Of a DNA stretch of 34,432 nt, positions 1-8,048 are shown in pieces (within the stretch, counting starts at the first letter, position 1; every line of letters starts with the position of its first letter). A program made the translations under genes and the position numbers. Source of the DNA: a candidate division Zixibacteria bacterium SM23_81 (GTDB lineage: Bacteria > SM23-81); the NCBI GenBank assembly GCA_001304015.1, contig LJUY01000021.1:1-34432 (forward strand), in the 5' to 3' direction. The notes below the pieces were generated by a model that saw only the letters and a program-made list of their open reading frames with translations, searched no databases and was not told where the DNA came from.

Positions 1-1686
1 GCCATCTACGGACTCGCGGACAACGGCGACACGTACAGCACCGGCATCGGCGTGTACGGCCGCTCCGACAGCGATAATCCCGGCATCGGCGTCTACGGTG
101 AGGTCACAAATACGGGCACGACCTATGGAGTTCGCGGCGTCTCAGCCCACGGCACGGGCGTGCGGGGAGATAACACGGATACGGGAAATCAAGGGTCCCT
201 GGGACGACCGAACGAAGGGGTTTTCGGGTATACCATCCTTCAAGATGGCATGGCGGTTCGTGGACAAGCGTCCTATTCCAGCCTTGGCTACAGCTACGGC
301 GGTTACTTCGAGGCTGCCAGTTCCCTGGGACGAGGGGTTCACGGTGAGGTCAGCGGGCTCTATGGCTATGGAGTGTATGGACGGGCTACGGGCGACTATG
401 GGAGAGGTGTGGTCGGGGAGGCCGATGGCATTCATGGATGGGGCGTCTGGGGAGAGTCTCATGGTGACAGCGGCAGGGCCGTCTTCGGTGAGGCGCACAG
501 TGGGGGCACCGGCGGATATTTCTCCACCAGTGGTAGCACAGCACGGGCCGTGCATGGCGTGGCGGCCAGCTCCGGCACGGGCGGCTATTTCGAGGCCACG
601 GGCCTTACAGGCCGTGGCGTGCATGGTTTCGCCGATGGCGATAACGGACGGGGTGTCATGGGGGAAGCGACCGAGAGGGACGGCATCGGCGTATACGGAA
701 CCGCGGACGGCATCTACGGCATTGGCGTGTACGGCGCAGCCACCGACAACACCGGCTCAGTGCATTACGGAGGGTATTTCACAGCCGATGGGGCCGGGCA
801 TGCGCTATACGCCAAGATCGCAGGCAATAACAGCAGCTCACGGGCGATCTATGCCGAGAATCTCACTACCAGCGAATTAGAGCACTACGCTGGATACTTC
901 CGCGCCACCAGCAATGAGGCTCGGGCGGTCTATGGGCTTGCCGACAGAACGGGGGCTGGATCCGAGACGACGTATGGCGGGTACTTCGAGTCGCGAGCTA
1001 ATTGGGGTGTCGGCGTCTACGGCGGGACCACGAACCCCTACTACGCCGGGGCCGGAGTGCTCGGAGAGGCCTTCGGTGAGGGTAGCGCCGGGATCAAGGG
1101 CGTGAACTCCGGATCAAGTTGGGCTGGGTATTTCGACGGTCCAATTTACTCTAAGGGTTCGGCCGAGGTTTCCGATGATCTCCACGTCGGCGGCGAGCTT
1201 GACGTTGGCGGGATTGTCACCGGGGGCGCCGGCTCGTTCAAGATCGATCATCCGCTGGATCCCAAGAACAAGTATCTTACCCACTCGTTCGTCGAATCAC
1301 CCGACATGATGAACGTTTACAACGGCAATGTGGTCACGGATGCAGGCGGAGAAGCTTGGGTGCAATTACCGGATTGGTTCCAGGCGCTGAACAGAGACTT
1401 TCGCTACCAGCTCACCGTGATCGGCCAGTTCGCCCAGGCCATAGTCGCAGAGAAGATCGAGGGCAATCGATTTCTGATCCGCACCGATAAACCCAACACG
1501 GAGGTCTCCTGGCAGATCACCGGCATTCGCCAGGATCCATACGCCGAAGCGAACCGCATCCAGATCGAGGTGGAAAAGCCAGCGGAAGAGCGCGGCAGCT
1601 ATCTGCATCCCGAGGCATGGGGCCAGCCTGCTGAGTTGCATGTCGATCGCTTCCGGGATGCGCTCAAGGAGGCCCTTGAGAATTAG
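1..1686 (+). CDS. Fibre-like secreted repeat protein, 5' end outside the window
   Basis: The reading frame is open from base 1 (AIYGLADNGD...), so the true start lies upstream; the GTG at 52 is internal. The visible part is built from 12-residue glycine-rich repeats of the form GV(Y/H/W)GxAxGxxGx, roughly bases 330-800, mixed with GGYFxA units. Such repeats suggest a beta-solenoid or trimeric fibre shaft. A short VGGELDVGG linker leads to a C-terminal domain from about base 1230 that starts FKIDHPLDP and contains ESPDMMNVYNGNV and LNRDFRYQLTVIG. The same domain ends the neighbouring protein at 1983-4316, so the two are paralogues at their tips. I know this domain from large exported or tail-fibre-like proteins of many environmental bacteria but know no defined function. 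A signal peptide cannot be seen because the N-terminus is missing; export is inferred from the paralogue. A strong terminator follows 100 bp after the stop. Confidence 0.85.
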   Translation, partial: AIYGLADNGDTYSTGIGVYGRSDSDNPGIGVYGEVTNTGTTYGVRGVSAHGTGVRGDNTDTGNQGSLGRPNEGVFGYTILQDGMAVRGQASYSSLGYSYGGYFEAASSLGRGVHGEVSGLYGYGVYGRATGDYGRGVVGEADGIHGWGVWGESHGDSGRAVFGEAHSGGTGGYFSTSGSTARAVHGVAASSGTGGYFEATGLTGRGVHGFADGDNGRGVMGEATERDGIGVYGTADGIYGIGVYGAATDNTGSVHYGGYFTADGAGHALYAKIAGNNSSSRAIYAENLTTSELEHYAGYFRATSNEARAVYGLADRTGAGSETTYGGYFESRANWGVGVYGGTTNPYYAGAGVLGEAFGEGSAGIKGVNSGSSWAGYFDGPIYSKGSAEVSDDLHVGGELDVGGIVTGGAGSFKIDHPLDPKNKYLTHSFVESPDMMNVYNGNVVTDAGGEAWVQLPDWFQALNRDFRYQLTVIGQFAQAIVAEKIEGNRFLIRTDKPNTEVSWQITGIRQDPYAEANRIQIEVEKPAEERGSYLHPEAWGQPAELHVDRFRDALKEALEN

Positions 1687-1786
1687 GAGGACGCGAACAT
1701 AGGTGTGGTGTTGTGGATTTCAGCAGAGGAAATTTCATAGTAATGTCATCTCTGCATCAGCGTTCTCTATTAAACGAATAGCTGGC

Positions 1787-1813
1787 AGGGGCGGTTCACG
1801 AACCGCCCCTTTT
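1787..1813 (+). terminator. Rho-independent terminator after the first fibre gene
   Basis: A perfect 10-bp stem (AGGGGCGGTT / AACCGCCCCT) with loop CACG is followed by TTT. It lies between the first fibre gene and the promoter of the second, so the two genes are separate transcription units. Confidence 0.85.
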
Positions 1814-1848
1814 GCTATCCCATCTCTTTTAGGGTCTTTAGATTTTTC

Positions 1849-1877
1849 TTGACAAAAATTGTGATTTATGATAGAAT
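1849..1877 (+). promoter_or_regulatory. Near-consensus sigma-70-type promoter (P1)
   Basis: TTGACA at 1849-1854 and TAGAAT at 1872-1877 are separated by exactly 17 bp. TG lies one base before the -10 (extended -10). Transcription should start near 1884, giving a leader of about 100 nt before the ATG at 1983. The same arrangement, with similar bases just before the -10 (TTTATG), recurs at 5073, 22079 and 26584. Confidence 0.85.
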
Positions 1878-1982
1878 GGATTTGCATCTGTCAGACTCAT
1901 TGAGGTGGCAACTATCGTGGCCTGCTGACAGCTTTCATTTACCTTTCTTTTCAATTTTTCACTTCTTAAAGGAGGTGTGTCC

Positions 1983-4316
1983 ATGAAAGCGATGGCTTTT
2001 ATGGTGATTCTTTCGCTGGTGCTGCTGTCCACAGCGGCGCTGGCCGATGTGCCCGGCCTGATGAATTACCAGGGCACGCTCACCGATGTGGATGGTGTTG
2101 CGCTGGACACCACCGTGTCCATGACCTTTTCCATTTACACCGATTCGACGGGAGGGAGTTCTTTATGGACTGAAACTCAATCGTCTGTTGTGGTGGACCA
2201 TGGTCTGTTTAACGTCCTTTTGGGCCGGGCGAATGCCATTTCGGACGCGGTGTTTAACGGGGCGTCGCGTTGGCTGGGCATTCAGGTAGAGAGCGATCCT
2301 GAGCTGGTGCCCCGGCAGCGGATTGCCAGTGTGGGCTATGCCTTTCGAGCCGCCGAGTCCGATACGGCCGATTACGCGCGGAGCGGTTTAACAGGCAGCG
2401 ATGGAGATTGGACCATTGTGGGCAGTGACATGTACGCAGCCGTTCCCGGCTATGTGGGCATCGGGACGTCCAGCCCAACATACAAGCTTGATGTCCGCGG
2501 TTCGGGTCCAGATGATGGGGTTGTTTTTGGGATCGGAAACTCAGATCTGACTCACCGCCTGATGATCTATGGTGGCCGGCAGAATGATCCTAACCCGTTT
2601 ATCCATTGGAAGGATGGTGACCCGCTGCGGTTCACCACCGATCAGGGTGGCTGGTCTGAGAAGATGCGGATCACCAGCGATGGCAACGTGGGTATCGGGA
2701 CAACCAGTCCCTCCGAGGAGCTTGAAATCTATAAGGACCAGAATGATTGGACTAACCTGATTCTGAACAATCCCAACGCAGGGACAAATGCCGGCAGTGC
2801 TCTTTATTTTTATGAAGGAGGACTTTTGCGCGGCTACCTCTCGGCTCCCGGCTCAGGGAACACTATTGCCGTTTCAGGGCCAGGTAGCCTCCATCTTAGC
2901 GCCTATTATGGTCCGCTTGAGCTTAGTACTGGAGGCGGTAATCCTGTGCGCATTTTACCTTATGGTGGCAATGTGGGTATTGGAACGAGGAATCCTCTTA
3001 AATTGCTGCATTTGTATGGAACAGACAACCCCACGGTGTTGGTCGAGGCTCCGGACATCGCCACGCCAGAGCTCAAATTACAGCGCGGTTCTGAATCCTA
3101 CAGCATGTTTATGGGCTCTGGAAATGATCTGCACTTTTTCAAAGATGGGACCAAGGTCACTTTTACAGATGGTGGCTGGGTTGGCATTGGCACGTCGAGT
3201 CCCAGCAAACACTTGGAGGTACAAGGCATTGGTCCAAGAATTCTGGTGAATGCCACAGCTGGCAACCCCGAATTGAATCTACAGGCTTCAGGTCAAACAA
3301 CATGGGCCATATACCATCATACGGACGTAGGGGATTTGAGATTCTTCCAAGCCGGTGACAAGGTGACCATTCAAAACAGCACCGGCAATATGGGCATCGG
3401 GACGAGCAGCCCAGGTGGCAAACTTCAGGTCGTTGGAGATGGCCTGAAGGCCGGAATCTTTACAACCGATTATGAATCCTACGACTCACGAGCGCTCTAC
3501 GCCGAGTTCACCGCCACTGGCAACTATGACGCGGTTGCCATCGAGGGCGTCTGCACGCCGGCCGATTATTATGGTCTAGGTGGACGATTCGAGGGCGGTT
3601 ATATCGGCGTTCAGGGTGGTGTTTATGCCAGCGGAAGCAACACCTACGAGGGCGTCTATGGTTTCGCCGCCTATGGCACGGGGACGAACATGGGCGTTCA
3701 TGGCAGGGCCGGCGACGGCGAATACAACTACGGGGTCTATGGCTCCTGCGATGGCGGTGGTACCGAAAACTATGCCGGATACTTCAATGGCGATGTTGAG
3801 GTGACCGGCATTCTGACCAAGGGCGGTGGCTCCTTCAAGATCGACCATCCTCTGGACCCAGAAAACAAGTATCTGGTTCACTCCTCCGTGGAATCACCGG
3901 ATATGATGAATGTTTACAACGGCAATGTGATTCTCGATGCCGGCGGAGAAGCGGTGGTAGCACTGCCGGAGTGGTTAGAGACCCTCAATCGCGATTTCCG
4001 CTATCAGCTCACCGCCATCGGTGAGCCCGGGCCGAATCTGCACATCGCCGAGGAGATCGCCGGCAACAGTTTCCGCATTGCCGGCGGCACCCCGGGCATG
4101 AAGGTCTCCTGGCTGGTGAGTGGCATCCGGCAGGATCCGTTGGCCAATGCTCAGCGCATCCAGGTCGAGGTAGACAAGCACGAAGAAGAGCGAGGCAAGT
4201 ATTTGCACCCGGAGGCGTACGGCCTGAGCAAGGAGCGCGGGCTCCATTATGAACAGCTTCAGAGGGCTCAGCAAAAATCAGCCAGATATGAGCAGCAGAG
4301 GAGGGTTGAGAGATGA
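1983..4316 (+). CDS. Exported modular fibre protein with FKIDHPLDP tip
   Basis: The ATG at 1983 has GGAGG 7 bp upstream; a GTG at 1977 would sit directly on the ribosome site. The 777-aa product starts with a signal peptide (MKAMAFMVILSLVLLSTAALA). An N-terminal domain of about 110 residues follows (GLMNYQGTL, SMTFSIYTDSTGG, PRQRIASVGYAFRA), nearly the same as in the 5208 gene. The middle carries several NVGIGTxSPxxxLxV motifs, as in phage-type tail fibres and S74-containing proteins, then GVYGxA units. The C-terminal domain from about base 3824 (FKIDHPLDP, SPDMMNVYNGNV, LNRDFRYQLTAIG) matches the end of the first gene. A charged Q/R/E-rich tail closes the protein. No peptidase S74 domain or outer-membrane anchor is visible. 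It overlaps the companion gene by 4 bp (ATGA), so the pair is probably translationally coupled. A surface or extracellular adhesive fibre is an inference. Confidence 0.9.
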   Translation: MKAMAFMVILSLVLLSTAALADVPGLMNYQGTLTDVDGVALDTTVSMTFSIYTDSTGGSSLWTETQSSVVVDHGLFNVLLGRANAISDAVFNGASRWLGIQVESDPELVPRQRIASVGYAFRAAESDTADYARSGLTGSDGDWTIVGSDMYAAVPGYVGIGTSSPTYKLDVRGSGPDDGVVFGIGNSDLTHRLMIYGGRQNDPNPFIHWKDGDPLRFTTDQGGWSEKMRITSDGNVGIGTTSPSEELEIYKDQNDWTNLILNNPNAGTNAGSALYFYEGGLLRGYLSAPGSGNTIAVSGPGSLHLSAYYGPLELSTGGGNPVRILPYGGNVGIGTRNPLKLLHLYGTDNPTVLVEAPDIATPELKLQRGSESYSMFMGSGNDLHFFKDGTKVTFTDGGWVGIGTSSPSKHLEVQGIGPRILVNATAGNPELNLQASGQTTWAIYHHTDVGDLRFFQAGDKVTIQNSTGNMGIGTSSPGGKLQVVGDGLKAGIFTTDYESYDSRALYAEFTATGNYDAVAIEGVCTPADYYGLGGRFEGGYIGVQGGVYASGSNTYEGVYGFAAYGTGTNMGVHGRAGDGEYNYGVYGSCDGGGTENYAGYFNGDVEVTGILTKGGGSFKIDHPLDPENKYLVHSSVESPDMMNVYNGNVILDAGGEAVVALPEWLETLNRDFRYQLTAIGEPGPNLHIAEEIAGNSFRIAGGTPGMKVSWLVSGIRQDPLANAQRIQVEVDKHEEERGKYLHPEAYGLSKERGLHYEQLQRAQQKSARYEQQRRVER

Positions 4317-4885
4317 TAGGCGACTATAGGAAACAGAAAGGTTTGTTCTGCTTGATCGTTTTTGCCACGGTAGGTCTTTTTTCCCTTGTCCTGGCCGCTG
4401 GGGCCGCCGCCGATGCCCAGCTGGCCACCTCAGTCATAGGCTCAGCCGGTGGCCAGGCTAGCTCCACTAACTTCGTGGTGAAGTCCACCCTGGGCCAGTC
4501 CACGCCTATTGGAGCATCTGCCAGCACGAACTTTGAGGTGGGTGCCGGATTCTGGTACCAGGACCCCGTGGCTCCATCGACTATCGGCGATTTGACGGCC
4601 AATCTGTCCGAGAGTGACATTCTGCTGGAGTGGTCTCACGCCAGGGACAACGTGGCCATTGACCATTATGTGATCTATCGGGCCACACAGCCCTATTTTG
4701 AGGCCGCCGGCGGTGATTCCATAGGCGGAACCAAGGGCACCACCTATCTTGATCTGAGTGCTGCCGGGAGCACTTTGACGAACTATTTCTACGTGGTCAG
4801 GGCGGCGGATCCCAGCCGCAATTTGGCCGAGGATTCTAACCAGGTGGGCGAGTTCGATAGGGGGACAATGGGAGGGCCCAAATAG
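4313..4885 (+). CDS. Small secreted companion protein with fn3-like C-terminal domain
   Basis: The start overlaps the stop of the upstream fibre gene (ATGA at 4313-4316). The 190-aa product has a basic start and a hydrophobic segment (LFCLIVFATVGLFSLVLAAGA), a signal peptide or membrane anchor. Residues of about 35-80 form the pattern GGQASSTNFVVKSTLGQS...STNFEVGAGFWYQ, common in secreted proteins of FCB-type bacteria. Residues of about 85-185 look like a fibronectin type III domain (DILLEWS, YVIYR, NYFYVVRA) ending in VGEF. The same fn3 subtype ends the minus-strand protein at 32831-34432, also at VGEF. A decayed copy follows the next fibre gene at 7561-7692. The function is unknown; constant pairing with a fibre suggests a partner or accessory role, which is inference. 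Confidence 0.8.
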   Translation: MIGDYRKQKGLFCLIVFATVGLFSLVLAAGAAADAQLATSVIGSAGGQASSTNFVVKSTLGQSTPIGASASTNFEVGAGFWYQDPVAPSTIGDLTANLSESDILLEWSHARDNVAIDHYVIYRATQPYFEAAGGDSIGGTKGTTYLDLSAAGSTLTNYFYVVRAADPSRNLAEDSNQVGEFDRGTMGGPK

Positions 4886-4904
4886 TCGGGTTGAGAGGTT
4901 GTAG

Positions 4905-4930
4905 GGGCGCGACATGTCGCGCCCTTTTTT
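4905..4930 (+). terminator. Palindromic terminator 1 (GGGCGCGACA arm)
   Basis: A perfect 20-nt palindrome (arms GGGCGCGACA / TGTCGCGCCC) is followed by six T. It is preceded by GTAGG and resembles the GTAGGGGC... palindromic dispersed repeats I know from many environmental genomes. It ends the fibre/companion operon. Confidence 0.8.
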
Positions 4931-4959
4931 ATGTAAGGAAAGGTTTTAAAAGATTCGTA

Positions 4960-4988
4960 GGGGCACAGCATGCTGTGCCCCCTTTTTT
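4960..4988 (+). terminator. Palindromic terminator 2 (GGGGCACAGC arm)
   Basis: A perfect 22-nt palindrome (arm GGGGCACAGCA and its complement) is followed by C and six T, 30 bp after the first. Both start with GTAGGGGC, so the two are variants of one repeat family. A third variant is at 7738-7757. Confidence 0.8.
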
Positions 4989-5052
4989 ATCCGAGGAAAA
5001 ATTGTCACAGACCTAAAGACGGGATTTCCTTCCCCATATGACTTCAGTAGTT

Positions 5053-5072
5053 GCGAAAACCTCAATTTTCGC
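5053..5072 (+). promoter_or_regulatory. Inverted repeat abutting the -35 of the next promoter
   Basis: GCGAAAA and TTTTCGC form perfect 7-bp arms around a 6-bp spacer (CCTCAA). The repeat ends on the base before the TTGACA at 5073. Its position suits an operator or an activator site, but the A/T-rich half could also simply act as an UP element. No similar repeat abuts the other three promoters of this type. Confidence 0.4.
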
Positions 5073-5101
5073 TTGACAGAATCGGGGATTCATGGTAGAA
5101 T
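5073..5101 (+). promoter_or_regulatory. Near-consensus promoter (P2) for the YadA-head-like fibre gene
   Basis: TTGACA at 5073-5078, 17 bp, TAGAAT at 5096-5101, with TG one base before the -10. The predicted leader is about 100 nt to the ATG at 5208. It belongs to the same set as the promoters at 1849, 22079 and 26584. Confidence 0.85.
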
Positions 5102-5207
5102 GAAATGAAGGCAAAAAAAACAGTTTTTATCCAAAGAGCGGCATATGGCTTCTCTATTTCAATTCCGTGTTTTTTCTAAAACCCTCACTTTCACAGGAGG
5201 TACAGCC

Positions 5208-7517
5208 ATGAGAGTGGCCGCTATTGTGAGCTTGCTGTCGCTGGTCCTGCTTTCAACAGCAGCACTGGCCGATGTGTCCGGTTTGATGAACTACCAGGGC
5301 ACCCTCACCTATGGGGACGGAGTTGCGCTGGATACCACCATCTCCATGACCTTTTCTATCTACACCGATTCAACAGGAGGAACTCAAGTATGGACGGAGA
5401 CGCAGGCGGCAGTGGTAGTGAGCAATGGCCTCTTCAATGTGCTTTTGGGCAGTGTCAACGCGATTTCTGATACTGTGTTCAGCGATCCTGTCCGCTGGTT
5501 GGGGGTACAGGTTGGTGGCGATCCGGAGCTGACGCCCAGACAACGTATTGCTGTTGTGGGGTATGCCTTTCAGGCAGCCGAGGCCGATACGGCCGATTAT
5601 GCCCGCAATGGTGGTGGAGGTGACGACGGGGACTGGACGATTTCGGGCAACGACATATATTCTGCCCTTCCCGGGAATGTCGGCATTGGGACGGCAACCC
5701 CCTCGACAAAGCTGGATGTTCGGGGGACCTTGAATGTAGGTGTTAACGGCGCTGGTTATGATGTCAACTTTTATGGCTTGTTCAGCGGTAGCCGGCTCTT
5801 ATGGGACCAGTCGAAGATGGCGCTCAGGGCAGGCCAGGATTCCGATGGGACCCATTGGCATCCCGATAGCATAGGCTACCATTCCTTTGCCACGGGCTAC
5901 AATACAAAAGCCAGTACGGATTGGACGACTGCAATGGGGGTATCTACCACAGCGAATGCATTTGCCGCAGCCGCGATGGGCGGATATAGCACTGCCAGCG
6001 GATTGTACTCAACCGCACTGGGCCGGAGCACCACTGCGAGTGGTAACTACTCCACTGCCATGGGATATAACACCGCAGCCAACGGGCTGTATTCAACTGC
6101 TATGGGGCGCGAGAGCATCGCCGGCGGATATGCCTCAACCGCTATAGGACAGACTACAGACGCCAGTGGAGGGTACTCAACCGCCATGGGATATCACACC
6201 ACCTCTAGCGGGGACTACTCCATCGCCATGGGGAGATTTGCAACGGTGGATGCGGATAATGCCATCGTGCTGGGGAAGGGAATATCGAGTATCAGCCGCC
6301 TGATGAACAGCGTTGATAATTCCCTTGTGGTTGGATTCGACGACACGACGGCAACGCTATTTGTCGGTGGGCTTAATCATTGGGTGGGCATCGGCACCAA
6401 GGCTCCTGCGGCAAAGCTGGACGTTCAGGGCACCTTGAACGTCGGTATAGACAACACCGGTTACGATGTGAACTTCTATGGGGCAAATAGCGGGGGCAGG
6501 TTCCTTTGGGATGAGGATAAAATGGCTCTCAGAGCGGGTCGGGACAGCGATGGGACTCATTGGGCTTCTGATAGCACAGGGTCATACTCCCTGGCAACGG
6601 GATACAACACCAAGGCCAGCGGACCCTATTCGACCGCAATGGGAATCAATACAGCCGCCAGCGGGGACTTCTCAACGGCAATGGGGGTAGGGACAACCGC
6701 CAGTGGGAATCGGTCAACGGCCATGGGGGATGGCACCATCGCCAGCGCGGCTTACTCAACGGCAATGGGCGATGAAACAGAGGCCAGCGCGGACCGGGCA
6801 ACGGCGATGGGTTATCAAACCATCGCCAGCGGGATAGTCTCCATCGCGATGGGAGAGGGCACCACCGCCAGTGGGGAACGCTCCATCGCCATGGGAGGTT
6901 ACACAGAGGCAAGCGGGGATTTTTCAACGGCGATGGGATTGTACACGACCTCAAGCGGTGATTACTCGGTCGCTGCAGGCAGGTATGTCACGGCCCAGGC
7001 AGCTGACGCCATCGTTCTTGGCCACGGATTGACCAGCGCCAGCCGTCTGGTCAACAACACCTCAAATTCTCTTATGGTCGGCTTCAACGACACGACGGCG
7101 ACCTTGTTTGTCGGTGGTGCCAGTCACCGTGTGGGCATTGGGACGACGAGTCCTGCATATAAGCTGGAAGTTGAAGGCGATGTACACGTCACCCAAGATA
7201 TCAGCAAAGCATTCACTACTGGAACGAGCAATTTAGCCACGCCCATCGCCTACGCCTTTATCAACTCTGGGGGAGCTGTTGTCAACGGCACGCCGAACGT
7301 GAGCTCCAGCTGGAATGGGGCTAGCAGCCGTTATGAAATCACCATCAGCGGAGAAACTTATATATATTCGAGTTATGTCACCCAAGTGACAGTTTCCAGT
7401 GGAAGTCGATATACTGCCACAACCAATAGTGTCAGTGGCAACTTGTTGGTTTATATTTACGATACCACTGGTACTAAGACACAACAGGCTTTTCAGTTTG
7501 TGACTTACAAACCGTGA
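5208..7517 (+). CDS. Exported fibre protein with YadA-head-type repeats
   Basis: The ATG at 5208 has AGGAGG with 7-bp spacing and opens a signal peptide (MRVAAIVSLLSLVLLSTAALA); an in-frame ATG at 5145 would add 21 residues before it and is unlikely. The 769-aa product shares its N-terminal domain (GLMNYQGTL, PRQRIAVVGYAFQA) with the 1983 gene. The shaft has 14-residue repeats of the form YSTAMGxxTTASGx, the hallmark of YadA/Hep_Hag head domains of trimeric adhesins. The shaft module of about 235 residues is present twice in tandem. The C-terminal tip from about base 7190 (ATPIAYAFINSGG, YEITISGE) differs from the FKIDHPLDP tip of its neighbours. No YadA membrane anchor is present, so it is not a classical autotransporter. 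A trimeric extracellular fibre is inferred. It is followed by a companion-gene remnant and a palindrome. Confidence 0.9.
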   Translation: MRVAAIVSLLSLVLLSTAALADVSGLMNYQGTLTYGDGVALDTTISMTFSIYTDSTGGTQVWTETQAAVVVSNGLFNVLLGSVNAISDTVFSDPVRWLGVQVGGDPELTPRQRIAVVGYAFQAAEADTADYARNGGGGDDGDWTISGNDIYSALPGNVGIGTATPSTKLDVRGTLNVGVNGAGYDVNFYGLFSGSRLLWDQSKMALRAGQDSDGTHWHPDSIGYHSFATGYNTKASTDWTTAMGVSTTANAFAAAAMGGYSTASGLYSTALGRSTTASGNYSTAMGYNTAANGLYSTAMGRESIAGGYASTAIGQTTDASGGYSTAMGYHTTSSGDYSIAMGRFATVDADNAIVLGKGISSISRLMNSVDNSLVVGFDDTTATLFVGGLNHWVGIGTKAPAAKLDVQGTLNVGIDNTGYDVNFYGANSGGRFLWDEDKMALRAGRDSDGTHWASDSTGSYSLATGYNTKASGPYSTAMGINTAASGDFSTAMGVGTTASGNRSTAMGDGTIASAAYSTAMGDETEASADRATAMGYQTIASGIVSIAMGEGTTASGERSIAMGGYTEASGDFSTAMGLYTTSSGDYSVAAGRYVTAQAADAIVLGHGLTSASRLVNNTSNSLMVGFNDTTATLFVGGASHRVGIGTTSPAYKLEVEGDVHVTQDISKAFTTGTSNLATPIAYAFINSGGAVVNGTPNVSSSWNGASSRYEITISGETYIYSSYVTQVTVSSGSRYTATTNSVSGNLLVYIYDTTGTKTQQAFQFVTYKP
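5709..7164 (+). repeat. Tandem internal duplication of a fibre-shaft module
   Basis: Two consecutive modules, about 5709-6414 and 6415-7164, each run from KLDV(R/Q)GTLNVG through GYDVNFYG, LW(D)xxKMALRAG, DSDGTHW, a block of 14-residue STAMG repeats, and AIVLG to DDTTATLFVGG or NDTTATLFVGG and VGIGT. The STAMG blocks differ in repeat number, as expected from slippage or unequal exchange of the 42-bp unit. Confidence 0.85.
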
Positions 7518-7560
7518 TACAAAGGGGAAATCCACGTCAAGCGGTGTGGTCACATTAAGT

Positions 7561-7692
7561 TAGGCGAGTATCAGTTTCGGGGTGATTAGAGACTTCTGGT
7601 ATCAGAAACCGGCGGTTCCATCGAACATCGGTGATCTGACGGCTGATCTGCCGTTGATGAAAATCGCTCGAGAGATCAATATCGGTCTGTAG
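7561..7692 (+). pseudogene. Decayed remnant of the small companion gene
   Basis: The frame from 7564 reads ASISFGVIRDFWYQ, then KPAVPSNIGDLTADLP, and stops at 7690. This matches ASASTNFEVGAGFWYQ, then DPVAPSTIGDLTANLS in the 4313 gene. Over the 57 bases from TTCTGGTA to the last shared CTG I count 12 differences. The bases just before (TAGGCGAGTATCAG) resemble the start of the intact gene (ATAGGCGACTATAGG), so most of the first half seems deleted, and the fn3 half after about 7650 is lost. It has the same position relative to its fibre gene as the intact copy. Confidence 0.75.
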
Positions 7693-7737
7693 GCGACACA
7701 AGATAGTCATTATAACCGAGGAAGATTGTTGATGAAG

Positions 7738-7761
7738 GGGCGCAGCATGCTGTGCCCTTTT
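7738..7761 (+). terminator. Palindromic terminator 3 (GGGCGCAGCA arm)
   Basis: The stem GGGCGCAGCA / TGCTGTGCCC has one G-T pair and is followed by TTTT. It is a third member of the palindrome family seen at 4905 and 4960 and closes the degraded copy of the cassette. Confidence 0.7.
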
Positions 7762-8048
7762 CCCGTCCATCGGTCCTTGTTTATCGGCGTCGAGGTGCGT
7801 TACGGAAGTCGTGAATCGACTATTGTGTATCGTCTGTGTATCGTCGCTTCTGGTTGTTGGTGGTTTTTGAGACGACCGACGCCAGACGAAATGCGACGGA
7901 CGTAAAGCGCTTCGAAACCGACAGCGGATATGCGAATCACTGGTATGGGTGAGGTCTCCTGGTCCCTTAACTAATCTCGAATCTTCATTTTCTGTTGCCC
8001 CTTCTCTGATATTTCGTTACCTTCAGTGAGAATCTGAGAGGAGAGATT
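7762..8048. other. Gene-free stretch before the VWA gene
   Basis: I see no gene here. An 11-bp unit, TGTGTATCGTC, is repeated in perfect tandem at 7824-7834 and 7835-7845. No convincing promoter was found. A ribosome site (GAGAGGAGAG) sits just before the ATG at 8049. Confidence 0.5.

Noticed and set aside
5880-6960. CRISPR-like regular repeats of about 42 bp
   Set aside because: They are in-frame coding repeats (STAMG units) of a fibre gene without constant repeats and unique spacers.
1-7517. Prophage tail-fibre region
   Set aside because: The complete fibre genes have Sec signal peptides and their own promoters, and no other phage genes are present.
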